NCBI GenBank assembly: GCA_964640725.1
Contig: CAZXIJ010000063.1
Location: 1-9,552, forward strand
Length of the DNA: 9,552 nucleotides
Origin: CALHVX01 sp964640725
Lineage (GTDB): Bacteria; Pseudomonadota; Gammaproteobacteria; Pseudomonadales; Azotimanducaceae
Reading direction: 5' to 3'
The notes under the pieces were generated by a model. That model was not told the DNA's origin. It searched no databases and saw nothing but the letters and a program-made list of their open reading frames with translations. Below, piece after piece: positions 1-6,880 of the stretch. The position numbers were made by a program, and so were the translations under genes. Within the stretch, counting starts at the first letter, position 1. Each line of letters opens with the position of its first letter.

Positions 1-633
1 CCGGCGCTGCTGATCATCGCGGTGCTGGGCAGCATCTTCTTCGGGCTGGCAACACCCACCGAGGCCGCTGGCGTCGGCGCTGCCGGGGCCGCGCTCCTGG
101 CCTGGCTGAACCGCGCCCTGAGCCTGCCCGTACTGCGCGAAGTGCTGCAGGAAACCACGCGCACCACGGCCTTTATCTTTGCCATCCTGCTCGGCGCGAC
201 CGCCTTCGCCCTGGTCCTGCGCGGGCTGGGCGGTGACGACCTGATCAAGGACGCGCTGCTGAGCCTGCCCTTTGAGCGCAACGGCATTCTGATCAGCATT
301 CTGATTGCCACGTTCATTCTGGGTTTCTTTCTGGACTGGATCGAGCTGACCCTCATCATCCTGCCGCTCGTCTCGCCGGTCGTGATCGCCCTGGGCTTCG
401 ATCCGGTGTGGTTCACGGTGCTGTTTGCGGTGTGCCTGCAAACCAGTTTTCTGACGCCGCCGGTGGGTTTTGCCATCTTCTACCTCAAGGGCGTGGCGCC
501 GCCGGAGATCGACGTGCAGACCATCTACCGCGGCGTACTGCCCTTTATCGCGCTGCAGGTTATCGGGCTCATCATCATCTACCAGTTCTCCGGCATCGTG
601 ACCTGGCTACCCGGCCAGGCATACCAGCCGTGA
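1..633 (+). CDS. dctM: TRAP transporter large membrane subunit (DctM type), 5' truncated by window edge
   Basis: The frame is open from base 1 to the TGA at 631-633, giving 210 residues of a polytopic inner-membrane protein. It opens with the DctM-like stretch ending FFGLATPTEAAGVGA (about residues 12-26) and then alternates hydrophobic segments (about 55-75, 90-112, 113-130, 135-155, 178-198). The end, with FYLKGVAPPEI followed by IYRGVLPF and VTWLP, is the usual C-terminus of this family. Family knowledge: the large subunit forms the Na+-coupled translocation channel and works with a small membrane subunit (DctQ) and a periplasmic substrate-binding protein (DctP), normally encoded just upstream. 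Full-length proteins are about 425-440 residues, so about half is missing to the left. A GTG at 22 is internal and not the start. The stop overlaps the next gene's GTG by 4 bp, implying translational coupling. The substrate cannot be read from this subunit; organic acids are typical. Confidence 0.93.
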   Translation, partial: PALLIIAVLGSIFFGLATPTEAAGVGAAGAALLAWLNRALSLPVLREVLQETTRTTAFIFAILLGATAFALVLRGLGGDDLIKDALLSLPFERNGILISILIATFILGFFLDWIELTLIILPLVSPVVIALGFDPVWFTVLFAVCLQTSFLTPPVGFAIFYLKGVAPPEIDVQTIYRGVLPFIALQVIGLIIIYQFSGIVTWLPGQAYQP

Positions 634-1217
634 AGCTGGCCGTGCTGGCGTCCCACGGCGGGACGGTGCTGCAGGCCATCATCGACGCCTGCGAGAGCGG
701 CGCGCTGGATGCCCAGGTCGTGCTGGTGGTGAGCAACAACTCGGCGTCCACGGCCCTTGCCCGGGCCGAACGCCACAATATTCCCGCCGCCCACATCTCC
801 ACTGCCACCGCCGGCACCGAGCAGGCCCGGGACGCCCGGATTGCGCAGGAGGCCCAGGCGGCCGGCGCGGACTGGATCATGCTGGCCGGCTACATGAAGC
901 AGCTGACCGCGCCGCTGCTCGATGCCTACGCCGACCGTATCGTCAATACGCACCCTGCCCTGCTCCCAAAACACGGCGGCGCGGGCTGCTACGGACGCCG
1001 GGTTCACGAGGCGGTACATCGCGCCGGCGAGCGCGAAACGGGCGCGACCATGCACCTGGTCAACGCAGAATACGATCGCGGCCGGATCCTGCAGCAGGTC
1101 GTGGTGCCGGTCGAAGCTGCGGACACGGTGGACGACATCGAAGACCGGGTGAAGCGGGCCGAGCGCGACCTGGTCGTCTGGACGCTGCAGGCGATCAGCA
1201 GCGGCGAGCTGCCCTAG
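630..1217 (+). CDS. purN: Phosphoribosylglycinamide formyltransferase (GART/PurN-type) family protein
   Basis: A GTG start at 630 gives a 195-residue protein whose first bases overlap the transporter stop (GTGA, 630-633). An ATG-less upstream extension in this frame exists but would run through the transporter gene and lacks homology. The fold signature is present: a Rossmann-type N-terminus (KLAVLASHGGTVLQAIIDA, 2-20), GADWIMLAGYMK (79-90), and the catalytic segment IVNTHPALLPKHGG (104-117) with Asn106 and His108 matching the formyl-transfer Asn/His of E. coli PurN. YDRG supplies Asp149 in the place of PurN Asp144. Length fits PurN (about 190-215 aa). Family knowledge: PurN transfers a formyl group from 10-formyl-THF to GAR in purine synthesis, in the cytoplasm. 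Two oddities: the phosphate-binding loop reads HGGTVLQ where PurN has GSNLQ, and the gene is attached to a TRAP transporter rather than to purM. It may be the housekeeping enzyme or a specialised paralogue. Confidence 0.82.
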   Translation: MKLAVLASHGGTVLQAIIDACESGALDAQVVLVVSNNSASTALARAERHNIPAAHISTATAGTEQARDARIAQEAQAAGADWIMLAGYMKQLTAPLLDAYADRIVNTHPALLPKHGGAGCYGRRVHEAVHRAGERETGATMHLVNAEYDRGRILQQVVVPVEAADTVDDIEDRVKRAERDLVVWTLQAISSGELP

Positions 1218-1220
1218 GCC

Positions 1221-1320
1221 NNNNNNNNNNNNNNNNNNNNNNNNNNNNNNNNNNNNNNNNNNNNNNNNNNNNNNNNNNNNNNNNNNNNNNNNNNNNNNNN
1301 NNNNNNNNNNNNNNNNNNNN
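1221..1320. other. Assembly gap (100 N)
   Basis: Exactly 100 undetermined bases, the conventional placeholder for a scaffold gap of unknown size. The left contig ends 3 bases after the formyltransferase stop. The right contig begins inside the nitrile hydratase beta gene. By comparison with the Rhodococcus Fe-type beta subunit, about 55 residues (about 165 nt) of that gene are absent, which would not fit in 100 bases, so the true gap must be longer. Whole genes could be hidden here. Confidence 0.98.
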
Positions 1321-1797
1321 CGGCACTCGGTGGAGCGGATGGCCCCGCCCCACTACTTTCAGGCCCACTACTACGAGCGCATGTTGACGGGCGCCACCAC
1401 GCTGCTGGTCGAAAAGGGTGTTCTTGCGCTCGATGACCTGGAGCAGCGCGCCGGGGGCCCCTTCCCGCTGTCGCAGCCCGTGGCCGGCAACCCGGTCGCA
1501 GACCTCGAAGCCCAGCCCGTGGCGCGGTTCGCCGTTGGCGACCGGGTGCGCGTGAAGGCCATCTACCCGGGCGGCCACATCCGCGCCCCGCGCTTTTGCC
1601 GCGGCAAGCCCGGCATCGTGCTAAGGGTCGCGCCCACGTTCACCTTTCCGGACACCTCGGCCCACGGCGGCCCCCGGCGCAAGGAACACACCTACCACGT
1701 GGAGTTCGCATCCGGGGATCTTTGGGACGAACCGGAGCAGGACAACAACAGCGTCATCGTTGACCTGTGGGACAGCTATCTGGAAGCCGCCCAATGA
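1321..1797 (+). CDS. nthB: Nitrile hydratase beta subunit, N-terminus lost in the assembly gap
   Basis: The frame is open from the gap edge to the TGA at 1795-1797, giving 158 residues of a family usually about 210-220 long. It begins RHSVERMAPPHY, followed by YYERML, TTLLVEKGVL and AGGPFPLSQP, closely resembling as recalled the Rhodococcus Fe-type beta subunit (VERMEPRHY, VEKGIL, AGGPFPLSRP). The SH3-like C-terminal domain follows, with FAVGDRVRV, GGHIRAPRFCRGKPG, YHVEF and VDLWDSYLE. Two arginines known to hydrogen-bond the oxidised cysteine ligands (Arg56 and Arg141 in Rhodococcus) seem kept: the first codon after the gap (1321-1323) and the Arg of GHIR (1582-1584). Family knowledge: beta pairs with alpha in the cytoplasm to hydrate nitriles to amides. 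The GTG at 1330 is internal to the conserved region, not a real start. Its stop overlaps the alpha ATG by 4 bp (ATGA). Confidence 0.95.
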   Translation, partial: RHSVERMAPPHYFQAHYYERMLTGATTLLVEKGVLALDDLEQRAGGPFPLSQPVAGNPVADLEAQPVARFAVGDRVRVKAIYPGGHIRAPRFCRGKPGIVLRVAPTFTFPDTSAHGGPRRKEHTYHVEFASGDLWDEPEQDNNSVIVDLWDSYLEAAQ

Positions 1798-2387
1798 CTG
1801 ACACCAAGAACGCTGCGCCCGTCGCCCGCCGGGCCGAAGCGGTGGTCGCTGCGCTGGAAGCCAAGGGACTGTTGAGCCCCGGGCAGCTGGAACCCTTAAT
1901 CAAGGCCACCGAGGACTGGAAACCCGAGAACGGCGCCCGCGTTGTCGCGAAAGCATGGACCGATCCGGCCTACAAAGACCGATTGCTCCAGGATGGCACC
2001 GCGGCCTGCGCAGAGCTCGGCTATGCCGGCCCCCAGGGCGAGTACATCGTTGCCCTGGAGGACACGCCAGCATGTCACAACGTCATTGTGTGCACCCAGT
2101 GTTCCTGCACCGCATGGCCGGTGCTGGGGCTGCCGCCCGACTGGTACAAGAGCCCCGAGTACCGCGCCCGCGTCGTGCGCGAGCCGCGCAAGGTGCTTCG
2201 CGAGATGGGGCTGGCGCTGAGCGAGGACATCCGGGTCCGAGTCTGGGAAACGAGCGCCGAGACCCGCTACATGGTCATTCCGCTCCGCCCTGCAGGGACC
2301 GAGGGGTTTTCTGAGGACGCGCTCGCGACGCTGGTGACGCGAGAATCCCTGGTGGGCATCGCCTACGCCGCCGCGCCGTCGGCGTGA
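1794..2387 (+). CDS. nthA: Nitrile hydratase alpha subunit with CTQCSCT metal motif
   Basis: The ATG at 1794 overlaps the beta stop and follows GGAAG about 8 bases upstream. It gives 197 residues, normal for the family. A GTG at 1767 in frame is rejected because it lies inside beta. Recognisable blocks are WTDPAYKDRLLQDGTAA (55-71), GPQGEYIVALEDTP (79-92), the metal centre VCTQCSCTAWPVLGLPPDWY (99-118), RARVVREPRKVL (124-135), and RYMVIPLRPAGTEG (158-171). Cys100, Cys103 and Cys105 with the Ser104 backbone are the expected ligands of a low-spin Fe(III) or Co(III). Family knowledge: Fe enzymes typically show CSLCSCT and Co enzymes CTLCSCY. This one has Thr like Co at the second position, Thr like Fe at the last, and Gln instead of Leu. 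Flanking sequence matches the Fe-type Rhodococcus enzyme closely as I recall it, so Fe is the better guess. Yet the beta-alpha gene order is the one usually linked with Co enzymes. No activator gene follows. Confidence 0.96.
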   Translation: MTDTKNAAPVARRAEAVVAALEAKGLLSPGQLEPLIKATEDWKPENGARVVAKAWTDPAYKDRLLQDGTAACAELGYAGPQGEYIVALEDTPACHNVIVCTQCSCTAWPVLGLPPDWYKSPEYRARVVREPRKVLREMGLALSEDIRVRVWETSAETRYMVIPLRPAGTEGFSEDALATLVTRESLVGIAYAAAPSA

Positions 2388-2455
2388 GACCTCCGGCGCT
2401 TGCTGCACTGGCTTCGAGGGGCAACGAGGCAGCGGTCAAGGTCCGGTGAGCGGCC
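2388..2455. other. Convergent intergenic spacer
   Basis: These 68 bp separate the converging stops of the nitrile hydratase alpha gene (plus) and the glycoside hydrolase gene (minus). I see only a 5-bp inverted repeat, GCTGC at 2402-2406 and GCAGC at 2429-2433, with a 22-nt loop and no T-run. No convincing intrinsic terminator is visible. There is no room for a nitrile hydratase activator gene. Confidence 0.7.
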
Positions 2456-4222
2456 CTAGCTGATGGTGCCCGGCCCTTTGGCGCCCACGCTTGCAAAGAT
2501 CTCTCTGATCGTCGCCAGGGGCAGCTTTGGCTGCCGATCAAAGTACAGCAGGCCATTGATCTCCTGCTGGACGTCGGTCAGCTGAGTCCAGACAAAACCC
2601 TGCAGGGGCTCAGCGGCATCGATCATGTCCGCGATCTGCCGGATTCCCGCCTCCAAAGCCTGCGCCGATTGCGGCAAGTCGCCATAGCTGAAGTCCTGGT
2701 CCGAATACCGTCCAAAGCCGACCCCGCCGCACTCCGTGAGCAGAATGGGCAGTCCCGTGACATCCGCGCCGGGAAGGGCCCCGGCTCGAGGGTGCCCGCC
2801 AAACTGCTCCGACACCGATCGGGAAGGCGCCTGCACCAGTTCCGCCAGACGTGTCGCGATATCGGAGTGCTCGAAGTACAGATGCAACGTCCACAGATCG
2901 CCGGTGGAGTATTCCCAGCCATCGTTGCCGACCACCAGTCGGCTTTGATCCAGCGATTTGGTCAAGGCCACGATGCCGTCCACAAAGGCTCGCTGCGCCG
3001 GACGCGCCGCCTGGTGCCAGACGCCCCAGGACTCGTTGAAGGGCACCCAGGCAATGATGCTGGGATGCGCACGGTCACGCTTGACCAGGTCAAGCCACTC
3101 CCGCGTCAGCGTTTCGACCAGTTCGGTCGAGAAGATTCGTCCGGAGGGCATTTCGGCCCAGACCATCAAGCCCAGCCGGTCCGCCCAGTAAAGGTAGCGC
3201 GGGTCCTCGGCCTTCTGATGCTTGCGGGCACAGTTCAGGCCCATGGCCAGCGTCAGCTCGACGTCAGCCCGAAGGTCATGGTCCGTCAGCGCGGTGTACC
3301 AGCCACCCGGAAAATAGCCCTGATCCAGCACGCCCCGCAGGTACAGCTTGTGACCGTTCAGGCGCAGCTCACCGGCCTCGACACTCACCTCTCGCAGCGC
3401 CAGGTAGCTGCTCGCCTCATCCACTTCGTTGGTGCGGGCGTTGACGAGCTTGAGTTCAACGTCGTACAGCGCCGGCGAGTCCGGAGACCAGAGGTCGCAG
3501 TCGGGCATATCGAACGCCAGCCGAACTTCGCTACGCTGACCAGTCGGCGCCGTGGCGACAGCGGCAACCGTGCCGTTGCGACTGATCTGGGCCGTGAGCT
3601 CGCCGTCGACCTGACCGGAAAAACAAACGGTGTAGCTGAGTGTGCGGGACGCAAGGGAAAAATCGAGCGCCGTCGACTCGATGGCGACCGCGGGCAAGGG
3701 CTCGAGCCAGACGGTCTGCCAGATGCCGGTGACACCGTCGTAGTCAATGGGCCAGCGCGTCGTCCCCGCCTGTTTGCCCCGCGGTTGCGTCCAGGACAAC
3801 GAGTCCTGCACCCGAACGGTGATTCGATTGGCGCCCGGCTTCAGTGCGTGTTCGATATCGAAGGCAAAGGGCGCGTAGCCCCCACGATGCTGGCCGACCT
3901 CCTGGCCGTTCACGAATACCCTTGTCCAGTGATCACAGGCCCCAAAGCGCAGAACGATTCGGCCCTGCCAGGCGAGCGGAATCTGCACGTCGCGCTGGTA
4001 CCAGAGCACATCTGCTGGCTCGGTCACATGGACGCCGCTCGCCTCGGACTCCACGGGAAAAGGCACGACAATCGGCACCGCATCCGGCAGGCCTTGCGCA
4101 AACCAGCCGGCGCGCAGGCCTTCGTCCCGGGCATCCTGGCAGAAAGACCAGGGGCCGTTGAGGTTCAGCCACTGTTCTCGAACGAGAATCGGCCGCGGAT
4201 ACTCGGGTCTGGGCAGAGCCAT
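2456..4222 (-). CDS. Glycoside hydrolase family 2 protein (beta-galactosidase/beta-glucuronidase superfamily)
   Basis: I prefer the ATG at 4222 (588 aa); a TTG at 4228 would add two residues. The layout is GH2: an N-terminal jelly-roll sugar-binding domain (about 10-178, with LNGPWSF, VLWYQRDVQIP, HRGGYAPFAFDI and GVTGIWQTVWLE), an immunoglobulin-like domain (about 180-285), then the TIM barrel from NGHKLYLRGVLDQGY. Counting from the TTG, the acid/base is Glu399 in PFNESWG and the nucleophile is Glu499 in LLTECGGVGF. Both catalytic glutamates are present, so it should be active. There is no signal peptide, so it is cytoplasmic, and the substrate must be small or imported. Family knowledge: GH2 enzymes release beta-linked galactose, glucuronate, mannose and others with retention. 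The specificity cannot be read here. It is the last gene of the minus-strand cluster, about 9 bp after the ligase stop. That context suggests a glycosylated small molecule rather than polysaccharide. Confidence 0.92.
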   Translation of the reverse strand: MALPRPEYPRPILVREQWLNLNGPWSFCQDARDEGLRAGWFAQGLPDAVPIVVPFPVESEASGVHVTEPADVLWYQRDVQIPLAWQGRIVLRFGACDHWTRVFVNGQEVGQHRGGYAPFAFDIEHALKPGANRITVRVQDSLSWTQPRGKQAGTTRWPIDYDGVTGIWQTVWLEPLPAVAIESTALDFSLASRTLSYTVCFSGQVDGELTAQISRNGTVAAVATAPTGQRSEVRLAFDMPDCDLWSPDSPALYDVELKLVNARTNEVDEASSYLALREVSVEAGELRLNGHKLYLRGVLDQGYFPGGWYTALTDHDLRADVELTLAMGLNCARKHQKAEDPRYLYWADRLGLMVWAEMPSGRIFSTELVETLTREWLDLVKRDRAHPSIIAWVPFNESWGVWHQAARPAQRAFVDGIVALTKSLDQSRLVVGNDGWEYSTGDLWTLHLYFEHSDIATRLAELVQAPSRSVSEQFGGHPRAGALPGADVTGLPILLTECGGVGFGRYSDQDFSYGDLPQSAQALEAGIRQIADMIDAAEPLQGFVWTQLTDVQQEINGLLYFDRQPKLPLATIREIFASVGAKGPGTIS

Positions 4223-4231
4223 GCTCAACGC

Positions 4232-5797
4232 CTAGAGAATGCCGCTGCCATGGTCCTGCCAGTAGCGATCCTTCAGGAGCCGCTTGTACAGCTTGCCGGT
4301 CGGCAACCGCGGCAGCTCCGCCTCAAAATCGATAGAGCGCGGGCACTTCTGCCGGGACAGATTGGCCTGGCAGAAGGTCATCAGCTCCTCGGCCAGCGCG
4401 TCGTCTGGCGCAACGCCATCGAGCGCCTGCACCACCGCCTTGACCTCCTCGCCCAGATCTTCGTTCGGCACCCCGAACACCGCAGCATCGGCCACCTTGG
4501 GGTGAGTGATGAGCAGGTCTTCGGTTTCCTGGGGGTAAATGTTGACCCCGCCCGAAATGATCATGAAGGTCGAGCGATCCGTCAGGTACAGGTAGCCGTC
4601 CTTGAGGTAGCCGACATCGCCCACGGTACTCAGCGTGCCGTCCGCAGACATCGCTTCCTGGGTCTTGCTGTCGTTATTGAAGTAGCTGAACTGGGTTGCC
4701 GTCTTGAACCACAGCTCCCCCGGCTCGCCCTCAGGACATTCCTTGCCGTCTTCGTCCAGCACGCGCAGCTCGCCCAGAATGACCTTGCCGACGCTGCCTT
4801 TGTGGGCCAGCCACTCATGGCTGTCCAGGGCCGAAAAGCCGAGCCCCTCCGTCGCGCCGTAGTACTCGTGAATGATGGGCCCCCACCACTCGATCATCTG
4901 TTCCTTGACCTTGACCGGGCACGGCGCTGCCGCGTGGATGGCAATCTCCAGGGAGGACACATCCGCCTGGGCCCGCACCGCCTCGGGCAGCTTGAGCATG
5001 CGGCTGAACATCGTTGGTACCAGCTGGCTGTGGCTGGGCCGGTACTCGCCCAGGTAGCGCAGGTACTCCTCCGGGTCGAAGCGTTCCATGATCACCACAG
5101 TGCCGCCCATGCGCACCGTCAGGCCGACGGCAGCCTGGGGCGCGGAGTGATAGAGCGGCGCGGGGGACAGATACACCATGTCCTCCCGGTAATGCCACAG
5201 GTTCAACAGAAAGCTGTACAGGGGCAAGGGATCGCTGGGCGCTTGCTCCGGCAGGGGCCGCAAGATGCCTTTGGGGCGACCGGTCGTGCCGGATGAGTAC
5301 AGCATGGATGTGCCGAGCATCTCGTCGGCGATCGGCGCATCGGAACAGTCCGCGGTCGCGTCGGCGAAGTCCCGGAACACCGCGCCGCCCGGAATATCCG
5401 CGGGCAGCTCGGCGCTATCGACAACCAGGCACAGCTTCACGTTCTTGCTATCCCGCAGCGCTTCCGTGGCAACCGCCACTTTAGCGCCGGAGACAATCAG
5501 CACCTTCGATTCGCTGTTGTTCAGGATATAGGCCAGCTCGTCGGCCTTCAGGTAGTGATTGACGCAGGTGTAGTAGAGCCCGGACCGTTCTCCGGCACCG
5601 CAGCATTCCAGATAGCGGTTGTTGTTCTCCATGAAAATCGCGTAGTGATCGAGCCGGCCAAGCCCCTGCGCGCGCAGGAGCTGCGCGAGACGATTGGCCC
5701 GGGCCTCGTAGTCGCGATAGCTGACGGATTCGCCGGTGCTCGCCATGATGAAGGCCGGGCGCTCCGGATGCTGCTGCGCGTAGGTTCCTGGATACAT
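4232..5797 (-). CDS. AMP-forming acyl-CoA synthetase (FadD-like, ANL superfamily)
   Basis: The ATG at 5797 has a purine-rich Shine-Dalgarno (GGGGGGAAGG) ending 2 bases upstream. The protein is 521 residues, standard for the family. Motifs in order: MYPGTYAQQHPERPAFIMAS (N-terminus), IFMENNNRYLE (54-64), P-loop YSSGTTGRPKG (167-177), EYYGATEG (311-318), GDVGYLKDGYLYLTDR (393-408), ISGGVNIYPQE (414-424), and the C-terminal catalytic lysine Lys502 in PTGKLYKRLL. Family knowledge: it adenylates a carboxylic acid with ATP and transfers the acyl group to CoA in the cytoplasm. The N-terminal half resembles, from memory, the FadD4-type acyl-CoA synthetases of mycobacteria and marine proteobacteria, whose substrates are mostly uncertain. 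It lies between the ATP-grasp gene (69-bp gap) and the GH2 gene (about 9-bp gap) on the same strand. The acid may be an aglycone or a fatty, aromatic or terpenoid acid; nothing here decides. Confidence 0.95.
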   Translation of the reverse strand: MYPGTYAQQHPERPAFIMASTGESVSYRDYEARANRLAQLLRAQGLGRLDHYAIFMENNNRYLECCGAGERSGLYYTCVNHYLKADELAYILNNSESKVLIVSGAKVAVATEALRDSKNVKLCLVVDSAELPADIPGGAVFRDFADATADCSDAPIADEMLGTSMLYSSGTTGRPKGILRPLPEQAPSDPLPLYSFLLNLWHYREDMVYLSPAPLYHSAPQAAVGLTVRMGGTVVIMERFDPEEYLRYLGEYRPSHSQLVPTMFSRMLKLPEAVRAQADVSSLEIAIHAAAPCPVKVKEQMIEWWGPIIHEYYGATEGLGFSALDSHEWLAHKGSVGKVILGELRVLDEDGKECPEGEPGELWFKTATQFSYFNNDSKTQEAMSADGTLSTVGDVGYLKDGYLYLTDRSTFMIISGGVNIYPQETEDLLITHPKVADAAVFGVPNEDLGEEVKAVVQALDGVAPDDALAEELMTFCQANLSRQKCPRSIDFEAELPRLPTGKLYKRLLKDRYWQDHGSGIL

Positions 5798-5798
5798 G

Positions 5799-5809
5799 GC
5801 CTTCCCCCC
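5799..5809 (-). promoter_or_regulatory. Shine-Dalgarno of the acyl-CoA synthetase gene
   Basis: On the minus strand the bases directly before the ATG read GGGGGGAAGGCC. It is the most purine-rich ribosome site in the cluster and supports the start at 5797. The distance to the ATG is short if AAGG pairs and more usual if the G-run pairs. Confidence 0.55.
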
Positions 5810-5866
5810 GAAAGCTGTGCTAGGTGTCTGGCATTCTGCGCTGAGGTCCGCACAGGCGTCCAGCGC

Positions 5867-6880
5867 TCAGCCGCGAATCGCCGCCGCCTGCAGGTCATCC
5901 AGCTGCCGCGCGTTGCGCCGGGCCTTGCGCAGCAGCGCCGTCAACGGGAGCAAATCCATCGGCTGTTGGCGGTGCTCGACGGCAATGTCTGCCATGTGTC
6001 GCGCATGCTCGAAAAAGATCCGATAGCCCTGCCGCAAGCTGTGGCGAGGATCAAACATGTGTGCGGGCAACGAGGCCACACCGTTCACCTCGATGATCGT
6101 GAACTCGCCCGCCTGCAGCGCATCCCGGGACATCGCCCGCACATCCAGCCGTCCGAAGTTGAAGCCCGGTTGCGATGCGCATACCGCATCGACGGCACGC
6201 AGCAGCTGCGGCGTTGCCAACGCGCTGTCGTTGGTAAACCGGCAGCCCATGGTGTGCGAGCCGATAAAAGACAGCCGCACCCGCTCCCCCGGGGCTGGCA
6301 CCTGGTCCGTTGCGAGGTACTTCAGAAACATGGGCCAGTGGTCAGAGTAGCGCTCATGACGCCGGGCGAGTTGCCCGATCGTGTCCCGGCCATTGCCGGT
6401 GACGGTCGGAAAGTGCTTCTGGTTGATACCGGAGATCTGGCCCACCCCGCCCTTGCGTACGTAGAACACGCCAAACTCTTCCGGCTCAGGCACAAAGGCC
6501 TGCAACAGATGCGGCGTGTTGATGCGCGCCACCGCTGCCTTCAGCGCCTGCGGATCATCCACCTTGACCACGCCCTTGCCCACGGCGCCGATGTCCGGCT
6601 TGAGAATGAGCGGAAACCCCTGCGCCTGAGAAAACTGCGCGGCAGTGCCAAGGGTCGCCTCGGTGCTGTCGCGCAGCAGAACAGTTGCCGGAAAGCGCGC
6701 CTGATCGAACGCCATTTGGGTTTCGTATTTGGAGCCCAGGGCCAACTCGCCGTGATCGAGCGCGTAGTTGGCCTTGGCCAGATGCAGCGGCGGCAACCGG
6801 TGCCGGGCACAGAGCGCCAGCAGCGCCAGGTAGTACGGCGCCTCGAACAGCCGCGGCGGCCAGAACTCAAAGTGCCGCAT
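5867..6880 (-). CDS. ATP-grasp domain carboxylate-amine/thiol ligase-like protein of unknown substrate
   Basis: An ATG start at 6880 gives 337 residues; GAGCGG about 7 bases upstream can serve as ribosome site. The ATP-grasp elements are visible: ILKPDIGAVGKGVVKV (92-107) with the ATP-binding Lys94 and a glycine-rich loop, LLQAFVPEPEEFGVFYVRKG (125-144) as the hinge and adenine region, FGRLDVRAM (242-250) with Asp246, and IIEVNGVAS (262-270) with Glu264 and Asn266 as the Mg2+ ligands. Family knowledge: such enzymes activate a carboxylate as acyl-phosphate and join it to an amine or other nucleophile (D-Ala-D-Ala ligase, cyanophycin synthetase, glutathione synthetase relatives). The C-terminal tail MFDPRHSLRQGYRIFFEHAR and a following basic helix is not part of D-Ala ligases, so I do not assign Ddl. 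It is cytoplasmic. Its start lies inside the end of the lipoprotein hydrolase gene (14-bp overlap), which implies coupled translation. Confidence 0.85.
   Translation of the reverse strand: MRHFEFWPPRLFEAPYYLALLALCARHRLPPLHLAKANYALDHGELALGSKYETQMAFDQARFPATVLLRDSTEATLGTAAQFSQAQGFPLILKPDIGAVGKGVVKVDDPQALKAAVARINTPHLLQAFVPEPEEFGVFYVRKGGVGQISGINQKHFPTVTGNGRDTIGQLARRHERYSDHWPMFLKYLATDQVPAPGERVRLSFIGSHTMGCRFTNDSALATPQLLRAVDAVCASQPGFNFGRLDVRAMSRDALQAGEFTIIEVNGVASLPAHMFDPRHSLRQGYRIFFEHARHMADIAVEHRQQPMDLLPLTALLRKARRNARQLDDLQAAAIRG

Noticed and set aside
1195..1578. A minus-strand frame spanning the N gap
   Set aside because: It is open only because N codons are not read as stops, and it lies opposite the beta subunit.
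2402..2433. Inverted repeat GCTGC/GCAGC between convergent genes as a terminator
   Set aside because: A 5-bp stem with a 22-nt loop and no T-run is at chance level.
2669..5296. An 875-codon plus-strand open frame antisense to the GH2 and ligase genes
   Set aside because: It lies opposite two genes with complete catalytic motifs, spans their junction, has no recognisable domain and is rich in Arg, Gln and His as expected of an antisense frame in GC-rich DNA.
5838..5866. Inverted repeat GCGCTG/CAGCGC just after the ATP-grasp stop
   Set aside because: Only 6 bp of stem with a 17-nt loop and no T-run; too weak to call a terminator in GC-rich DNA.
5867..6880. D-alanine-D-alanine ligase
   Set aside because: Shared ATP-grasp motifs only; the N-terminal substrate domain and the basic C-terminal tail do not match Ddl, and there are no cell-wall genes nearby.
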